Positions 1-11,340 of a stretch of 64,000 nt of DNA are shown one piece after another. The position numbers were made by a program, and so were the translations under genes. The first letter of the stretch is position 1, and every line of letters starts with the position of its first letter. Origin of the DNA: Gnetum montanum (taxonomy: Eukaryota > Streptophyta > Gnetopsida > Gnetales > Gnetaceae); the NCBI GenBank assembly GCA_015680685.1, contig MNCI01009376.1, forward strand, positions 432,188 to 496,187, read 5' to 3'. The notes below the pieces were generated by a model that was not told the DNA's origin, did no database searches, and worked only from the letters and a program-made list of their open reading frames with translations.

Positions 1-1430
1 CAAGGTTTTTGGTTCACCAACTCTTCGATTGGTGACTCATCTTCTTCATCACAAAATTTCACTCCCTTCTTTCGAAGGGAGGGATCATGGTTATATTCTT
101 CCATACTTTCCCTTTTTCGTAGCTCACCTTCTTCTTTTGCTACTTGCTCCAACAAGCTATGCACTTCATGGGCTCTAAGTTTTGATAATTTCCCTTGGGC
201 ATAATTTCTAAGGGTTCTTCTAGTTTCATGCCTTAGCCCATCCACGATGTGGTGAAGTTGATCCCGCTGAGCGTACCTATGGCCCGAGAAACTATGTAAC
301 AATGTGTAATAGCGGGCCATGGCAGCATCCAAGGGTTCATGAGTACCTAGTTTCCAGCCTTGGATCTATTTACATAAATTGGACACTCTGGAGTACATCT
401 GATACTTCTCGTTGAACAGTTCTAGCATCGTACTCCACCTCCTGATGGTTTCCGGTTCTAAGGACCAGTACCAGCCCTCTACTTCCTTAGTGAGTGTCCT
501 TGGGAACAACTTAAGCTTCTGCCACTCATTTTCTATATTCTGCAAGGCACAGGCATCGTGGAATGCCCATAAATGATTTTGCAGATTAGCATTGTATCCC
601 CCTTCAAATCGTGGGATATTGTTCATGTCTAATCATTTGATCCGACTATCCTTTAAAAGCCTTGTGGGAATCCTAACTACCTTCGTAATGTCAAGCATAC
701 TTCGGGTTGCAAGTAGGGGCTCGTCATGATCATCACTTTCATGACACCTGTGATGTCTGCGTTGTTCCCTACTCTCCCTACGTCCTTGCCCTTGTCCTCT
801 CTCTCGACTTTCCCATCGAGGTCTTTCGTCTTTCCTACCTTTATCCTCACCTTTATGTTCATGGTGGCTGTGCCCAGATGTGGAAGGAGAGGGTGAGTGA
901 TGTGAAGAAGGGGAAGAAGAAGGGGAATCATCATCGTGGTGATGTTTCTTGCCTTCTCTTCAGCTGCTACAGCCTCGATCGTGGTGATGATCAAAGTGCC
1001 CATCCTTAGCATGAGTGGTTGTTCCCTCTGTGAACAGCTGGTGTTCACGAGCATCAGAACCAAGGATATGTATCGTTGATCATAGGTTCTAATACCCTTC
1101 CTCCTCACCATCGTCAGGAGGAGGAACATCATTTGCTAAAGAACCCATGATAAGGGGTTCCTCATCTCCTATTTCGCTAAGGACGTGTAGGACCTTGCCC
1201 TTCAATAGTGCATGTTGACTTTCCTACCTTAATTCTCTCATACATTGGGCATATGTGGGATAATAATCCCTCATATCAAAATCTTTCGCAATGTATTCTG
1301 CAAATAGTTCTTGCATGCCAATATGTGCCAAGGCACGGAAAAGCATGTGAGAGATTGATCGATCTAGGGGTAACACAATGTTACCTTGCAAATATCTCCA
1401 CTGTAGCTGCTAGTCCTGATGGAGAATAAA
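1..1430 (-). pseudogene. gag pseudogene of element B (partial)
   Basis: Structural Gag polyprotein of a gypsy element, read right to left, which would form the particle that packages element RNA. Conserved blocks collinear with the gag at 29071-30813 are visible: an N-terminal block with a motif like DMRDYYPT (about 1340-1240), a low-complexity charged, Ser/His-rich section (about 1130-680), the capsid core (626-366; motifs FEGGYNA, LKLFPRTLTKEVEGWY) and a C-terminal charged region beginning HRYAQRDQLHHIVDGLRHE (about 290-230) that continues to base 1. Frame changes and in-frame stops, several of them TAG or TGA where the related copy has CAG or CGA, show it is dead. The C-terminus lies outside the window. 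Confidence 0.85.
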
Positions 1431-1700
1431 AATAAAATTAGGAATATACTCATTGGGATGAGTATATGTCATCTTATATTGTTTAGGACTTGGCTGATTT
1501 TTGTTATGTGTTTTATGTTGCCGATTGTCTCGTGTGTGGTCCTTAGGTGGTGAGTTGCTCTTATGAGAAGAAGGCATTTTTATCGGGGTGCTAATTCACT
1601 GTTATATAAATTTTCTCTTTTGATTAACCTGAAGGTTCGCTAAGGCTCACAATGATGTGAGTAATATCCCTTATGTTCTATTCAGCGCACAAACACTTAG

Positions 1701-1718
1701 CCCCCGGCAACGGTGCCA
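1701..1718 (-). other. Primer binding site, tRNA-Asp type
   Basis: On the minus strand this reads TGGCACCGTTGCCGGGGG, one base inside the LTR end. It matches 16 of 18 positions of the complement of the 3' end of plant tRNA-Asp (TGGCGCCGTTGCCGGGGA). This fixes the orientation of element B. Confidence 0.85.
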
Positions 1719-1719
1719 A

Positions 1720-2673
1720 TGATGGGTGGCGAGGTACCCCTACACTCAACCATACGAAACGAGCATAGCACACGCAATCCGGTCGAACTCCGTAGACTAA
1801 ATGCCTAAACGGCCCATGAAACACTTGGGGTCAATCATTCGTTGTCTTCTCAGACTTACTTGTTGTTGTCATGGTGTATGGTTAAGTAAGTCTGAGGTAT
1901 ATGATTTTTATGGTCTTTTATGGTTTTTATCCTATGCTATGAGGGTGAAGGGTTGAGAGAGCTAACTAACTCTAACTAAGGACTAAGTCTAAATTAACTA
2001 GCGTCAGCATCCATTTCCACTTACCGTACACACCCTGAACTATGCAACTATGGCTACCAAATGCTAATCATTACTGGGATTACCACACGTAACGCACGTG
2101 CTCGAAGTGGTTGTACTGAGGTACTTAACTAGCCTAAACGTGATGAGCAGCTGATTCCTTGACTAGTCGTACGCATCCGTAGATGCTCGTAATCAAGTCG
2201 TACTCATCCCACATTCTAGGAGATAAAGGTGAGAGAATCTAATCGCGATGAGCAGCCGATTCCTTGATTAGCCGTACACATTCGTCAATGCTCGTAATCA
2301 CGTTGTACTCATACCACGCTAATGCAGGTAATAAATAACAAGTAATAAATCCTATTCCATGCACTGCAAGGTTTATCCACAAAGCTCGTCTTTATTGCCA
2401 TACACAACTTACGTTCAGGTACAAAGCTACTCGAATAAAGATCCGTTTACTTAGGGACTCCTATTGCAAGCACATGGAAAATATTCTATCTTTGGAGTGA
2501 TCAAACTAGCAGAGTTTCCCTACTTTAAGCCTAGGATGAGAAATGAGGGGAGTGCCGCCTCTTATTTATAGATTTGGCAACGGACCATGATATCGCGTAT
2601 GACGCGATATCGCATGGGATGCGATATCGTAGCCCATGCAATATCGCGGCCCATGCGATATCGCGTCTCATCA
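1720..2673 (-). repeat. 5' LTR of element B
   Basis: 954-bp LTR. On the minus strand it starts TGATGAGACGC and ends GCCACCCATCA, an imperfect terminal inverted repeat. It shares long blocks with the LTRs at 9622-10484, 20142-20987, 28046-28822 and 33863-34716, for example the CTTTATTCGAGT segment and the GGTTGAGTGTAGGGG segment near the end. The only adjacent primer site is on the left, so this is the 5' LTR. Confidence 0.88.
2563..2668 (-). promoter_or_regulatory. U3 promoter: GATATCG array plus TATA box
   Basis: Five copies of a near-palindromic GATATCG/AATATCG motif (most as GCGATATCGCG-like palindromes) lie between about 2588 and 2668. A TATA box (CTATAAATA on the minus strand, about 2563-2571) follows directly downstream. 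The same order, with different copy numbers, occurs in the other LTRs of this family. The position suggests the RNA polymerase II promoter and upstream element of the retrotransposon. Binding by any protein is inference. Confidence 0.6.
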
Positions 2674-2953
2674 CCTAGGAGGAAGAAACCTTGGACTAGG
2701 TCATTCAAAAAGAGATACTACCAATCCAAAATCCATTGTTGATGTAACTGCACAAGTAGCAAAAATGTGGGATTCAATTGATGAAAGGTGTACAATAGTG
2801 TTAAAGATTATGGAGAAAAGAGTAAAGAAAGCCTTTGCAAGAGGCAAAGATAAAAGAAAGAAGAGAGAACTTGGATGCAAAGGCAAAGTTACTTCAGTAG
2901 CTGAGATCTTAGATATTAGCTCTATAGATGAAGAAGGTTGTACTATGTGTTAG
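2674..2953 (+). pseudogene. gag C-terminal fragment of element A
   Basis: An open stretch ending at 2951-2953 and collinear with the end of the gag at 30541-30813. Both carry a V(A/D)QMWDS-like or AKMWDSIDE block, then LKI(M/V)E, then a Lys/Arg-rich run, then an acidic tail ending near EEGC or DGGC. The stop is followed by a short Cys-containing stretch (CYKHPKGCC-like, about 2937-2980) that also has a counterpart after 30813. The N-terminal part was separated by insertion of element B. The Gag C-terminal region normally contacts RNA, and the basic run fits that. Confidence 0.7.
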
Positions 2954-3599
2954 TACAAACATCCTAAGGGATGTTGTCAAATAGAGACACATTTGTAAGA
3001 AATAGGGGCATACACACTTAACCCCAAACTTGTTTAGAAATAGATGCCCAAGAAATTACATTATTCTCAAGCTAAATATAGATAACAACCCCAACTAATG
3101 TGCTATCCTAGTGGAGCCTCGTCACAACCATAGGAGCAATACTAACAACAATGGCAATAGCCTTACATATGGGCCATGCCATCACCTTGCTAATAGCTTT
3201 CATATCAGCAACCTAACCCTTATGAATACTATGTCCAATGACTTGTCTTTCGAACAAATGCTACTATTCAAACTCCATAGTATTATCTGCTAAAATACCA
3301 TCAACTGACACCACCAAGGGCCAATTCAGACTCATACGTGCATCTACAAGTAGTTGATTTTTCGAATCCCAATCCAAATCATTTGCCATCGATGCCACCA
3401 CCTACAATGCAAGGAAAGTTTCCATCACAACTACATCATAGGAAAGGTACAAAGGCAATAAGTATACAAGTGGAAGATCTTACCAACAATGCTAAGGGTC
3501 AAACAAAGAAATTTCCTTTCTTTAGGACCAATTTATAAAAGGTTGGTAGAATTAGAGCTTCATTGAGACCATCTTCTCCTAAAATAGATCTTCTCACTA

Positions 3600-4093
3600 T
3601 TGATTGGCTTCCATAGTCATCAAGCCCAAACATATAAGTTGTCATGCTTATTGAAATAATCATAGAATGGATCAAGGCAAGACCACTCCCTAAGAAGAGA
3701 ATTAATCTAGGAATTCTTTTGATTTATCTATGAATAGTTGGGAATTTACCATGCAAAGCTCTATTAGACTCAAGTTTCTAGGTGAATTTGATTTCCTACA
3801 AAAAATATCAAGCATGGAACCTACCCCCATTGAAAGAATGCAATATCATGTTGGATCTTGTAGATCAATCTATCACCATTCCTTTGGAGCAGATAGATGA
3901 TGTAATGACCATTGTCAATGGGTGGTCATATCTAGCAAACTTTTTGATTATTGGTGTGAAAGATGCTAATACAAGATTTCCAATAATCATGGGGAAGACA
4001 TGGATTAGCATAATTGACATTAAGCTAAGTATGAGAGATTTGTCAATTGAGATTTCTAAGGAAGATGCACATGGAGCCATACACACGCAATGA
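3600..4093 (+). pseudogene. Retropepsin (aspartic protease) pseudogene of element A
   Basis: Protease that would process Gag. A decayed active-site region (LLDSS where the family has LLDSG or LLDTG, about 3750-3775, with a nearby stop) leads into an open frame from about 3782. This carries a middle block ending IDDVMTIVNGWSY, then the C-terminal hallmark FPIIMGKTW (family consensus like PIILGRPFL) at about 3980-4005. A homologous C-terminal half is present at 31200-31620. The frame ends at 4093 with no downstream RT. Whether the Ser-for-Gly change predates decay cannot be told. Confidence 0.65.
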
Positions 4094-6035
4094 ATTCCAT
4101 GCATAACTACTAAAAGTAAAGGGTGCAATAGTGGATTGATACTTCAGAATATCAACATAGTTACCATTCCATACCACAACAACAATAAATAACCAATGTG
4201 TGGAACCAAAAGAGTAGAGGCCACCAAACCAAAAGACACCTTGTGGCCACTAACTGAGAGCCTAAAACTGCCTAATACATGCATGGAAACATCTAAAACA
4301 CTTACTAATTCCCAAACTAAGAAGATGACTCCAACTAAGAGCCTAAAAATGAAATAATTAACTCATACTCATACACCAAAAGGAAAAGAGAATAAGGATT
4401 TAGATTATCATAACTCCATTACTATCAAAATTACATCACTAAAGATGGTAGGTGAACCTTCTATAATGTACGACCCAAGAGATTTAGGGGGCATTTTCCA
4501 AACACTCATCCATGAGAATAGTAATGGGGGAGATAATTTACTTTGACTTCGAGATTAATAAGTGATTTTTGTATTTTTTTTTTTACAATTCTTTTTATTT
4601 TACACATTCTTTCATTTTCTCTTATTCTTTTATACTTTTCCATTTCTTTAACTTTTCATTCTTTATACTTTTTCATAATTTTTACTATCTTTTCCATTTT
4701 TCTATACTTTTTTTAAAACCCTTTGTAAATAATTTTGATTACAAATAAGACACATTCAAATAAAGGCAAGATGTAGCCCAATAAAGTGAAGAATTCTCTA
4801 TGTTATCAAGTCATGAGAGACTAATTATTTTCATAGTGAGCCCACATCATCCATCCACCCATTCCATTAATAAGAAGTTCTTACCATGGACATAATGATA
4901 TTCTTTTCCATCATATAAATAAGAATAAACTTTTGATCATGATGCTTGAATAGAAAGTGAAGAACCAAGAGGGAATGAAAAGGGTGTGACATCAAGGGAA
5001 TTTGTGGATTCTTTTTGGATTATTATTGTGAAGTTCTATCATGTTACTAAGATTGTGTTATATCCTTGTAGATCTAACAAAAAATGGGAGTAAGAGTACA
5101 ATGAGTATTACCTTACCATGTCACTGGAAAGACATGTTACCCATGCCTAAAGGTAGTCCCTTGGTAAGGTTGACACAGATAAAAATAAAACTCATGCACA
5201 AAATTAATTTCTAGGGGTCCCACTGGAAAGACATGTTACCCATGCCTGAAGGTAGATGGATTCTTAGAAATCTAAAAAATAAATAAGTGCCATGAATAAA
5301 CTCCTCCCTTGGATAATACACCAAGTAATGATACTCCTTACAACATTGATATTTTGACAATTGTAATTCCAAGAGATGATAGGATGTGATGTCATTGGAT
5401 GTGGTGTAGACTTAGTTTGAATCTTAGAAAGAAAGGCTAACGATTACCTTAACCACTGATAAAACACAAGAATTCATTATGCCTATGGTAGGAAAGCTCA
5501 TGTCCTAATTTCTACAATCCCTTCTAAGCCCATTTCATCTCACTTTCTTAATAATTATAACTTATGATTTTGTGTACCAGAGTTATTTTCCCAATTTGTT
5601 GGTACTAATATGTGTGTTCTGCTAAATAGGTATGCATTATATTCAACTCCTTAAGTGCCTAAGGACACTTTTAGGCATGGTTATACAAGGGCATTAAGGG
5701 CTAGAGTCTACTTTGGGAAGGACCAACTTGTATAACTATTGTATCTTACACCTGCCAAGCAATTCTACATCTTGAACCTTCTAGACTACAATGAAAAATT
5801 TCCATATCATTTCAAAATATCTGTTCTACAAATATGAATTCATTACCCTTCTCACCCAACTTATGAAATTTTTTTGCCCAAGATTCCTTCTCTATTAACT
5901 TCAAATGATAAATTTTTGATAAAATTATGCATATTTTCACCATCCAAACCCTCTAAGCCATCTTAAAAACTTCCAAACATCCAAAATAATTAATTTTCCA
6001 ATCCAACCCTTCTAAAAGATGAATTTTCTAGGGCT
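4094..6035 (+). other. Non-coding spacer of element A
   Basis: No coding signal after about 4500. It contains a T-rich tract (4560-4740) and short blocks conserved in the other family members. CCACATCATCCATCC (about 4850) and GTGTGACATCAAGGG (about 4985) recur near 32220 and 32350. GGCATTAAGGGCTAGAGT (about 5690) recurs near 33070 and, inverted, near 37150. ACATGTTACCCATGCCT occurs twice (about 5136 and 5233) and, inverted, near 37710. The conservation suggests leader or RNA functions of the family, but none is demonstrated. Confidence 0.6.
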
Positions 6036-6112
6036 CTGATATCGATGACCTGATATTCGATCTGCCCCGATATTGGATCCCTGACATTGGGTCCCTCAAA
6101 ATCTATATATAT
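6036..6112 (+). promoter_or_regulatory. Internal GATAT array and TATA box upstream of the extra ORF
   Basis: Four to five GATAT/GACATT motifs at about 15-20-bp spacing (6038-6090) are followed by CTATATATATT (about 6102-6112) and, a little further, ACAAAACTTAG. This copies the order seen in element A's own 3' LTR (GATAT array about 9645-9730, CTATAAATA at 9746, then ACAACACTTAG). It sits about 180 bp before an ATG at 6289. It looks like a second, U3-like promoter inside the element that could drive the extra ORF separately. The function is inferred from layout only. Confidence 0.45.
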
Positions 6113-6288
6113 TGACAAAACTTAGAAAATTTTTTCATTCTTTCTCATTTGATGTAAGGAAGATTTTTCCAATTTTCTTCTGTGGAAAAGAGCTCTAATC
6201 TCCTAGCTTTCCCAAGACATAACTTGATCACTATCACTTTAAATTTTGTGTTTGAACCCATTTGATCACAAAGTGTTCAACTTCGTCA

Positions 6289-9200
6289 TGGGAGGTACTA
6301 ATGAGGTAAAACTAAGCCATTTTTTTGAAAGTCCTAACACCCAAAAGGTATTTTTAAGGGTAATTATGAAGAGGAAGTTGAATTTTTAATAATAAATCAA
6401 TCCTACTAATGCCAAAACACTTACATAATGTTCCAAAGGAATCATAACCATCAATATAAGCAAGCCATACATAAAGACAAAATGAATAATTGTGAGGAAG
6501 TATAAGAATCCTAACACCTATGAGGTAACTTTTTGAAAATTCTTCTAACTCTGCAATCATGTTAAACTAAGAACTTAATGAAACTAAGGGTATGAGTAAG
6601 GTATAAATCCATTAAGAACACATGGAAATACCTTAGTAATTTTGAAACCTTAATGATTGAATATAGCCCCAAAAAGAGGAGGAGCATAAGGACAACCATC
6701 ACAAGTAGTAAGCAAATGATCAAGAGATAAAGGAAGAAGCCAAAATGGAGGACAAGACCTAGGACATTAGGAGCAGGAAGCCTAATTATTTAGCATTTAC
6801 TAAGAAACTCCTACTATGGGACAATTGGTCCAAGGAGAGGTAGAAACACCACAAGAGCAAGGACAACAACTCACGTTATCATAGGATTGTCTCTAAGCCA
6901 TCCAAGAAAGATCCATCTTAACCATGGTCATCATGGAAATGAACTTTGATCCATTCATGGCATTTGCTCTTAAAGTAGTTAGGACACAACTCTAGGCATT
7001 ACCATTATGGCCAATTCTATTAGAAAATGGTGAACGGTATCTTGGGGAAACATACCATTTTTGGCACAACAAGGAATAGGGTACTATAGTCAATATTGAA
7101 GGAATTTTAGTCTCATTCTCAATCAAGATAATTGCAAAAGCTCTGAATATACCAAATGAAGGGGCAAGGTTAACATGTCTGTCAACTTGATCTAATCCTA
7201 AAACCATAAAGTTATGGCTGAAATAGACTTATGGCAAAGAAGATAAAGGCTACAATGAACTAACTCTGGAGGAGAGGATATACTTTAAAATTGGCACCTA
7301 TCATTTGTTCCAAACAAAAGGAGTCAATGAATTATCAACTTATGCAGCTAGAGGAAGTGCAATTCTGATGGGCAAGTACAATGCTAACCTTGCACAACTC
7401 TATTTCATGGAGATTCAACAATGATTTGAAGAAAGAAAAGTAGGGAATCCAACACTACCATTCCCTTGCCTTATCAAGAAACTATGCAAGTGAGCCAAAA
7501 TCCTAGGATACACTAATGAAGTCCCCATGAGATCCCAAAATGCTTCATATGCTAAGTTGCTCAAACCAGCACCACCTAGGAAAGATCAAGATAATTAGCA
7601 AGAACTAAAAATAATAATAGGATCATGAGCAAGAGCAATGAAAATATCAACAAGTAAGGCCCAACAGCCAATAGCAAGGGCAACAATAGTTGCAGGTTCC
7701 ACGGCCACCAACATTGTAGGACTATTGATCATCAATGATCCATTTGCAGCAAATTGTAGAAATAATCAGCTAGGAAACTAGAGAAGAGGTCAACCTATAC
7801 AAGGTCATTGATAGTGCCATAAGATCTACATTTTTAGCTAATCCTACAAGTAAACAAATTTCATTGCAGTCAAGAGGAGAGGTGTGGTCACAATAGATCT
7901 CTAGGAATGCTGCACTATTCCAACTTATGCTAGAGATAGGAGAGGGAGCCACAATAGTGGTAATGCAGCATCAAGATGTAGCTGGAGTAGTAGAGGTGAT
8001 CACTAATCATATAAAAGAATCATTCAATGTACCTGTTGTATCGTTGATAGAACTTCCTAGAACTAAAGATGTACATATGCTAGCTAGAACCTTAATGACT
8101 CTTGCAGATCATGAGGATGCACTTGATCGACTATTGTAGAAAAGGCAAGTAATGACAACACTCTTTAACATTTCGAGTGATTTCATTGTTGCATAGTCAA
8201 AATTGATCACTGCTAAAGGGAACTTGGTCATGGTAGAAATAAGGGTAGAGCATGCAAAAATAGAGATTCTGAAACTACAAGAAGAGCTCACAACCCTAAG
8301 AGCTGAAAGGAGAGATCCCACACAATTTGTTGTACTTGACGAGATTCAGTAATTCAAAATAGAGTAGATCAACAAATTGATTGAGCATAAAAAAAATTAG
8401 CATATGAGAGGGAGAAAGTGGTATGGAATGCCTCTGTAGTTGAAGCACAAACATATGCACATGTGAAGGCACTTCCCACTGTATAGAAAGAAAAAATAAC
8501 AACTTGTTGTTGACAGCATGAGATTAACCACAGTAGAAAAGTAGGAAAAACATTCTAGAAGGAAGTATCCATCATTTGAGAGAGCAACTAATAAGGATCA
8601 ACTAAGATATGAACCACCTTGTTAGAGAAAACAGAGTCCTCTTTATGAAGGAGGTACATGCTATTAGACAGAAATCAACAATTGAAACTAGTGCATTGCA
8701 AAATGAGGCAAAGAAGCATGAGACACTTAAAGAACACTTCCAAGACCAAGTGGGCATGTACAAGAATATAAATGAGAAAGATATCCAAATGACAAAGGCC
8801 AAAATTAGCTCTATTGCAACACAAAATCATCTTGGACAACATGGCCCACACCTATCAAGCGAAAGTAAGAAATAAAGACATATAGATAGAGGACTTGAAA
8901 AAATACACGACATTAACAAACCTCAGTTATGCTAATATGGCCATGTTAACAACAAGTAGGCCTAGAAACAAGCTAGAACAGCAGGTAGCAACTACCTATG
9001 CCTTATATGAGAAAGAGTTTGCGGACCTAAAAGATGCTTTGCAAAAACTCCAAGTGACAAACTCAAAACTAGAAGTAGTGAAGGTTGGCTATCATGGGTA
9101 GAAAGATGTAGCAACAAACCTAGCTACAAGACTCTTAGACTATCATGAATTAACAAAAAAGGCCAAAGCATTTGAGGAAGAAAGAAGGCAATTCATAGCC

Positions 9201-9412
9201 TAATATGTCAAAGCAAACCAAATGTTTCCACAACTATCATGCTCATGGGATGTGCCAACTCCATCAAACATTGGTTTATCAACATGGGTAGTGCACAATT
9301 CTAGAACAAAAGAAGAAAATCTTTAGGCACTTTTAAACTAGTATAAATTTTAGAAGCCTGATGATAAGGGAAAGTAACCAATGGAAGAGCCGCCACCACC
9401 TAGAACAACTTA
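6289..9412 (+). pseudogene. Extra ORF of element A: plant-transposon-protein-like domain plus coiled coil
   Basis: A long decayed coding stretch after the protease, where pol would be expected. A possible start is ATG 6289 (MGGTNEVKLS). From about 6940 to 7600 a domain with DPFMAFALK, SFSIKIIAKALNIPNEGA, RIYFKIGTYH and LPFPCLIKKLCK blocks resembles the 'putative plant transposon protein' domain known from extra ORFs of plant retroelements. From about 7927 to 9300 it is Lys/Glu/Leu/Gln-rich and probably coiled coil. It ends in a Pro-rich tail (EEPPPPR, about 9380). A collinear copy lies on the minus strand in element C (36250-34722 and 28040-26870). Frequent TAG stops show decay. The role is unknown. 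Confidence 0.6.
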
Positions 9413-9611
9413 AGACTACATCAAGCTTTGCTAGACTTTATTCTTTGTTTTGTAAAGTTTCCATATCATGAATTATGTCATTTTTGTAAACTCCACTACA
9501 ACATTTATGCGTCATGTATATAGCAATCAATGTAGTGTCAATCTACCTCCAAATATTGTAAGGGACTCTATCCTCATTTTTTCTTAACTCGAAGATGATT
9601 TTTCAATCAAT

Positions 9612-9621
9612 CATAGGGGTA
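9612..9621 (+). other. Polypurine tract of element A
   Basis: The bases just before the 3' LTR include AGGGGTA. The equivalent position before 33863 reads GGGGGTA. This is where plus-strand DNA synthesis would be primed. Confidence 0.55.
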
Positions 9622-10484
9622 TGATAAATCATGGTTTTGTAGGCTATGATATTGGGCATTCGATATTGAAGCCATGATATTAGATCCCCGATATCAAAGC
9701 CTAGGATACGATGTCAAATATCCGATATCGTTGATGTGTGTAAGGCCTATAAATACAACACTTAGGTGCACCATCCGGGAAATATTCATTCCATAATAGC
9801 TAAACTCTATCAGTTTGTTTACTTGATTTTAGTACTTAGCACTTAGCAGTGTATGCCCATAGTGTGATGTCTTGTAATTGAATGGAGTCTTTATTCGAGT
9901 GTGATGTACTTGGACACATTGCATGCCCAAAAATAAAGATTAAGATTACTCTACATCATTACAACATCACTTAGTCTTTATTTTTTTCACTTAGCTTAAT
10001 GTTTACTACATTCATTAGTTAATGATTTACTTTTAATGAATTTTATAATTACTGTTGTTAAGTGGAATGAGTACAATTAATCTCAAGCGCTTAAGTGTAG
10101 CTACTCAGTAACCTAGTAGTACTATCACTTGGTATGCCTAGTAGTAGTTACATGAAGTCCAAGGTATGAACAGAAGGTCAAGACCAAATGCTCATGACAT
10201 AGGCTAGATTAGATTTGTTTACTGGCACTATAGATTTCGAAACTACTACATTTACTTCATGTTAGCTAGGAGCACTATGGCCAATACAACATCATCTATC
10301 ATATACCTCATTGTGAGTTAAGCCATACACAACGCCTTTACTAACTCATGTGGGAAGACAATGATCATGAACTCTAACTAATTACTTGCATAATCAGATT
10401 GCCTTGTCTACAAAATTCAACTGGGATTGTGTGTGAACACTTGTATCTCATATGGTTGGGTGTTAGATACTCCACTACTCATCA
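9622..10484 (+). repeat. 3' LTR of element A
   Basis: 863 bp, beginning TGATAAATCATGG and ending CCACTACTCATCA. It contains six or seven degenerate GATAT motifs (about 9645-9730), a TATA box (CTATAAATA, 9746-9754) and AATAAAGAT (about 9930), a candidate poly(A) signal. The CpGs of the motif array are largely TpG or CpA here compared with the solo LTR at 20142, in keeping with older, methylation-decayed DNA. Confidence 0.85.
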
Positions 10485-11340
10485 TTGTGTAATAGAATTT
10501 GACCATCAAATCAACTCAAATCAATTCCAAATTTTGCAAGAAAATAGATTTTTGAAAGAGCTTTGTATCAAGTATTCACTCACTCCATAACTCTCTCAGA
10601 TCGTAGAGATATTCATCTTGTAAATTAGCAATTTATGTTTTGGACGTTAAATAATTTTTTATCCAAACCCCTTTTTTAGGCTAGATTTCAATCAACAAAT
10701 AAATTCCATTTGATTAGAAAATTCTTAGTTCAAGGTAACATCATTCAACAGTTGATGCTTTAGTTGAATTCCTAAATGTTTCTCTCTTTAGTTTCTCTTT
10801 TTTATTATTAGAAAACTTTTAGTAGAACTTCATTAATGCTAGTTTCAAGGTCAAATATGAAAGGAGGAGGATTAGCATAGAGGTTGGCAATCAGCTATAA
10901 AACCTTGCCAAATCCCATGGATGAGTTCTTTTTTAGATTAAAAATATGCAAATAAACAAAGATTGAGCTCTTCATAAAGGTGAATGGCTAAAGAGAACTC
11001 ATGTAGCTGACCTCATTTTGTTGGGACAATGCTAGGATGATGATGATGATGAAGCCTTTAGGAGGAAGTGAAAATCCATTTGAAAGCTTTTAAATAAAAA
11101 CAAAGTTTGATCCTTTTCCAACCTTACAGGGGAGATTTTTTAGAATTGGTTGTAAGAATGAAAACCAAAAAAAGCACCCCAAAATCGGTGGACCTTTCCT
11201 TTTTGTTGTTTTATTATTTCTCCTATTTACAATGCTTCTAAGCTTTGCCAAAAAAATCACTAAGCTTTAAATTATAAAATGCCCATCACAGCACCTTAAC
11301 CTCATACAATCACCTTAATCAAGAGTGTAAATAGTGCACC
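10485..11340. other. Flank of element A, no feature seen
   Basis: AT-rich sequence with no convincing ORF, no recognisable LTR end and no RNA gene. A short run of GATGATGATGATGAAG (about 11037-11052) is the only simple repeat noticed. Confidence 0.5.

Larger units (their letters stand above)
1..2673 (-). mobile_element. Element B: 5' part of a Ty3/gypsy LTR retrotransposon
   Basis: Reading leftwards from 2673 it shows a 5' LTR (2673-1720), a tRNA-Asp-type primer site (1718-1701), a leader and a decayed gag that runs off the window. It lies in the opposite orientation to element A and interrupts A's gag. The bases next to its LTR (CCTAG, 2674-2678) should therefore recur at its other end outside the window. 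Its LTR and gag are clearly related to those of the element at 28046-34716. The 3' half is not visible, so whether it carries pol is unknown. Confidence 0.88.
2674..10484 (+). mobile_element. Element A: gypsy element with gag-protease and extra ORF, no pol
   Basis: A plus-strand element whose 5' part (LTR, primer site, most of gag) lies beyond element B, which broke it at 2673/2674. What remains, in order: gag C-terminus, retropepsin, an AT-rich spacer with blocks shared with the elements at 28046-34716 and 19591-39864, a GATAT array with TATA box, a long extra ORF, a purine tract and a 3' LTR. I find no reverse transcriptase, RNase H or integrase between protease and extra ORF. By content it is non-autonomous. 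The 5 bases after the LTR (TTGTG) are a candidate target duplication that cannot be verified here. Confidence 0.8.

Noticed and set aside
677-1132. 151-residue minus-strand ORF
   Set aside because: It overlaps the low-complexity linker of element B gag, and the homologous copy at 29381-29878 shows the same out-of-frame opening beside the true gag frame.
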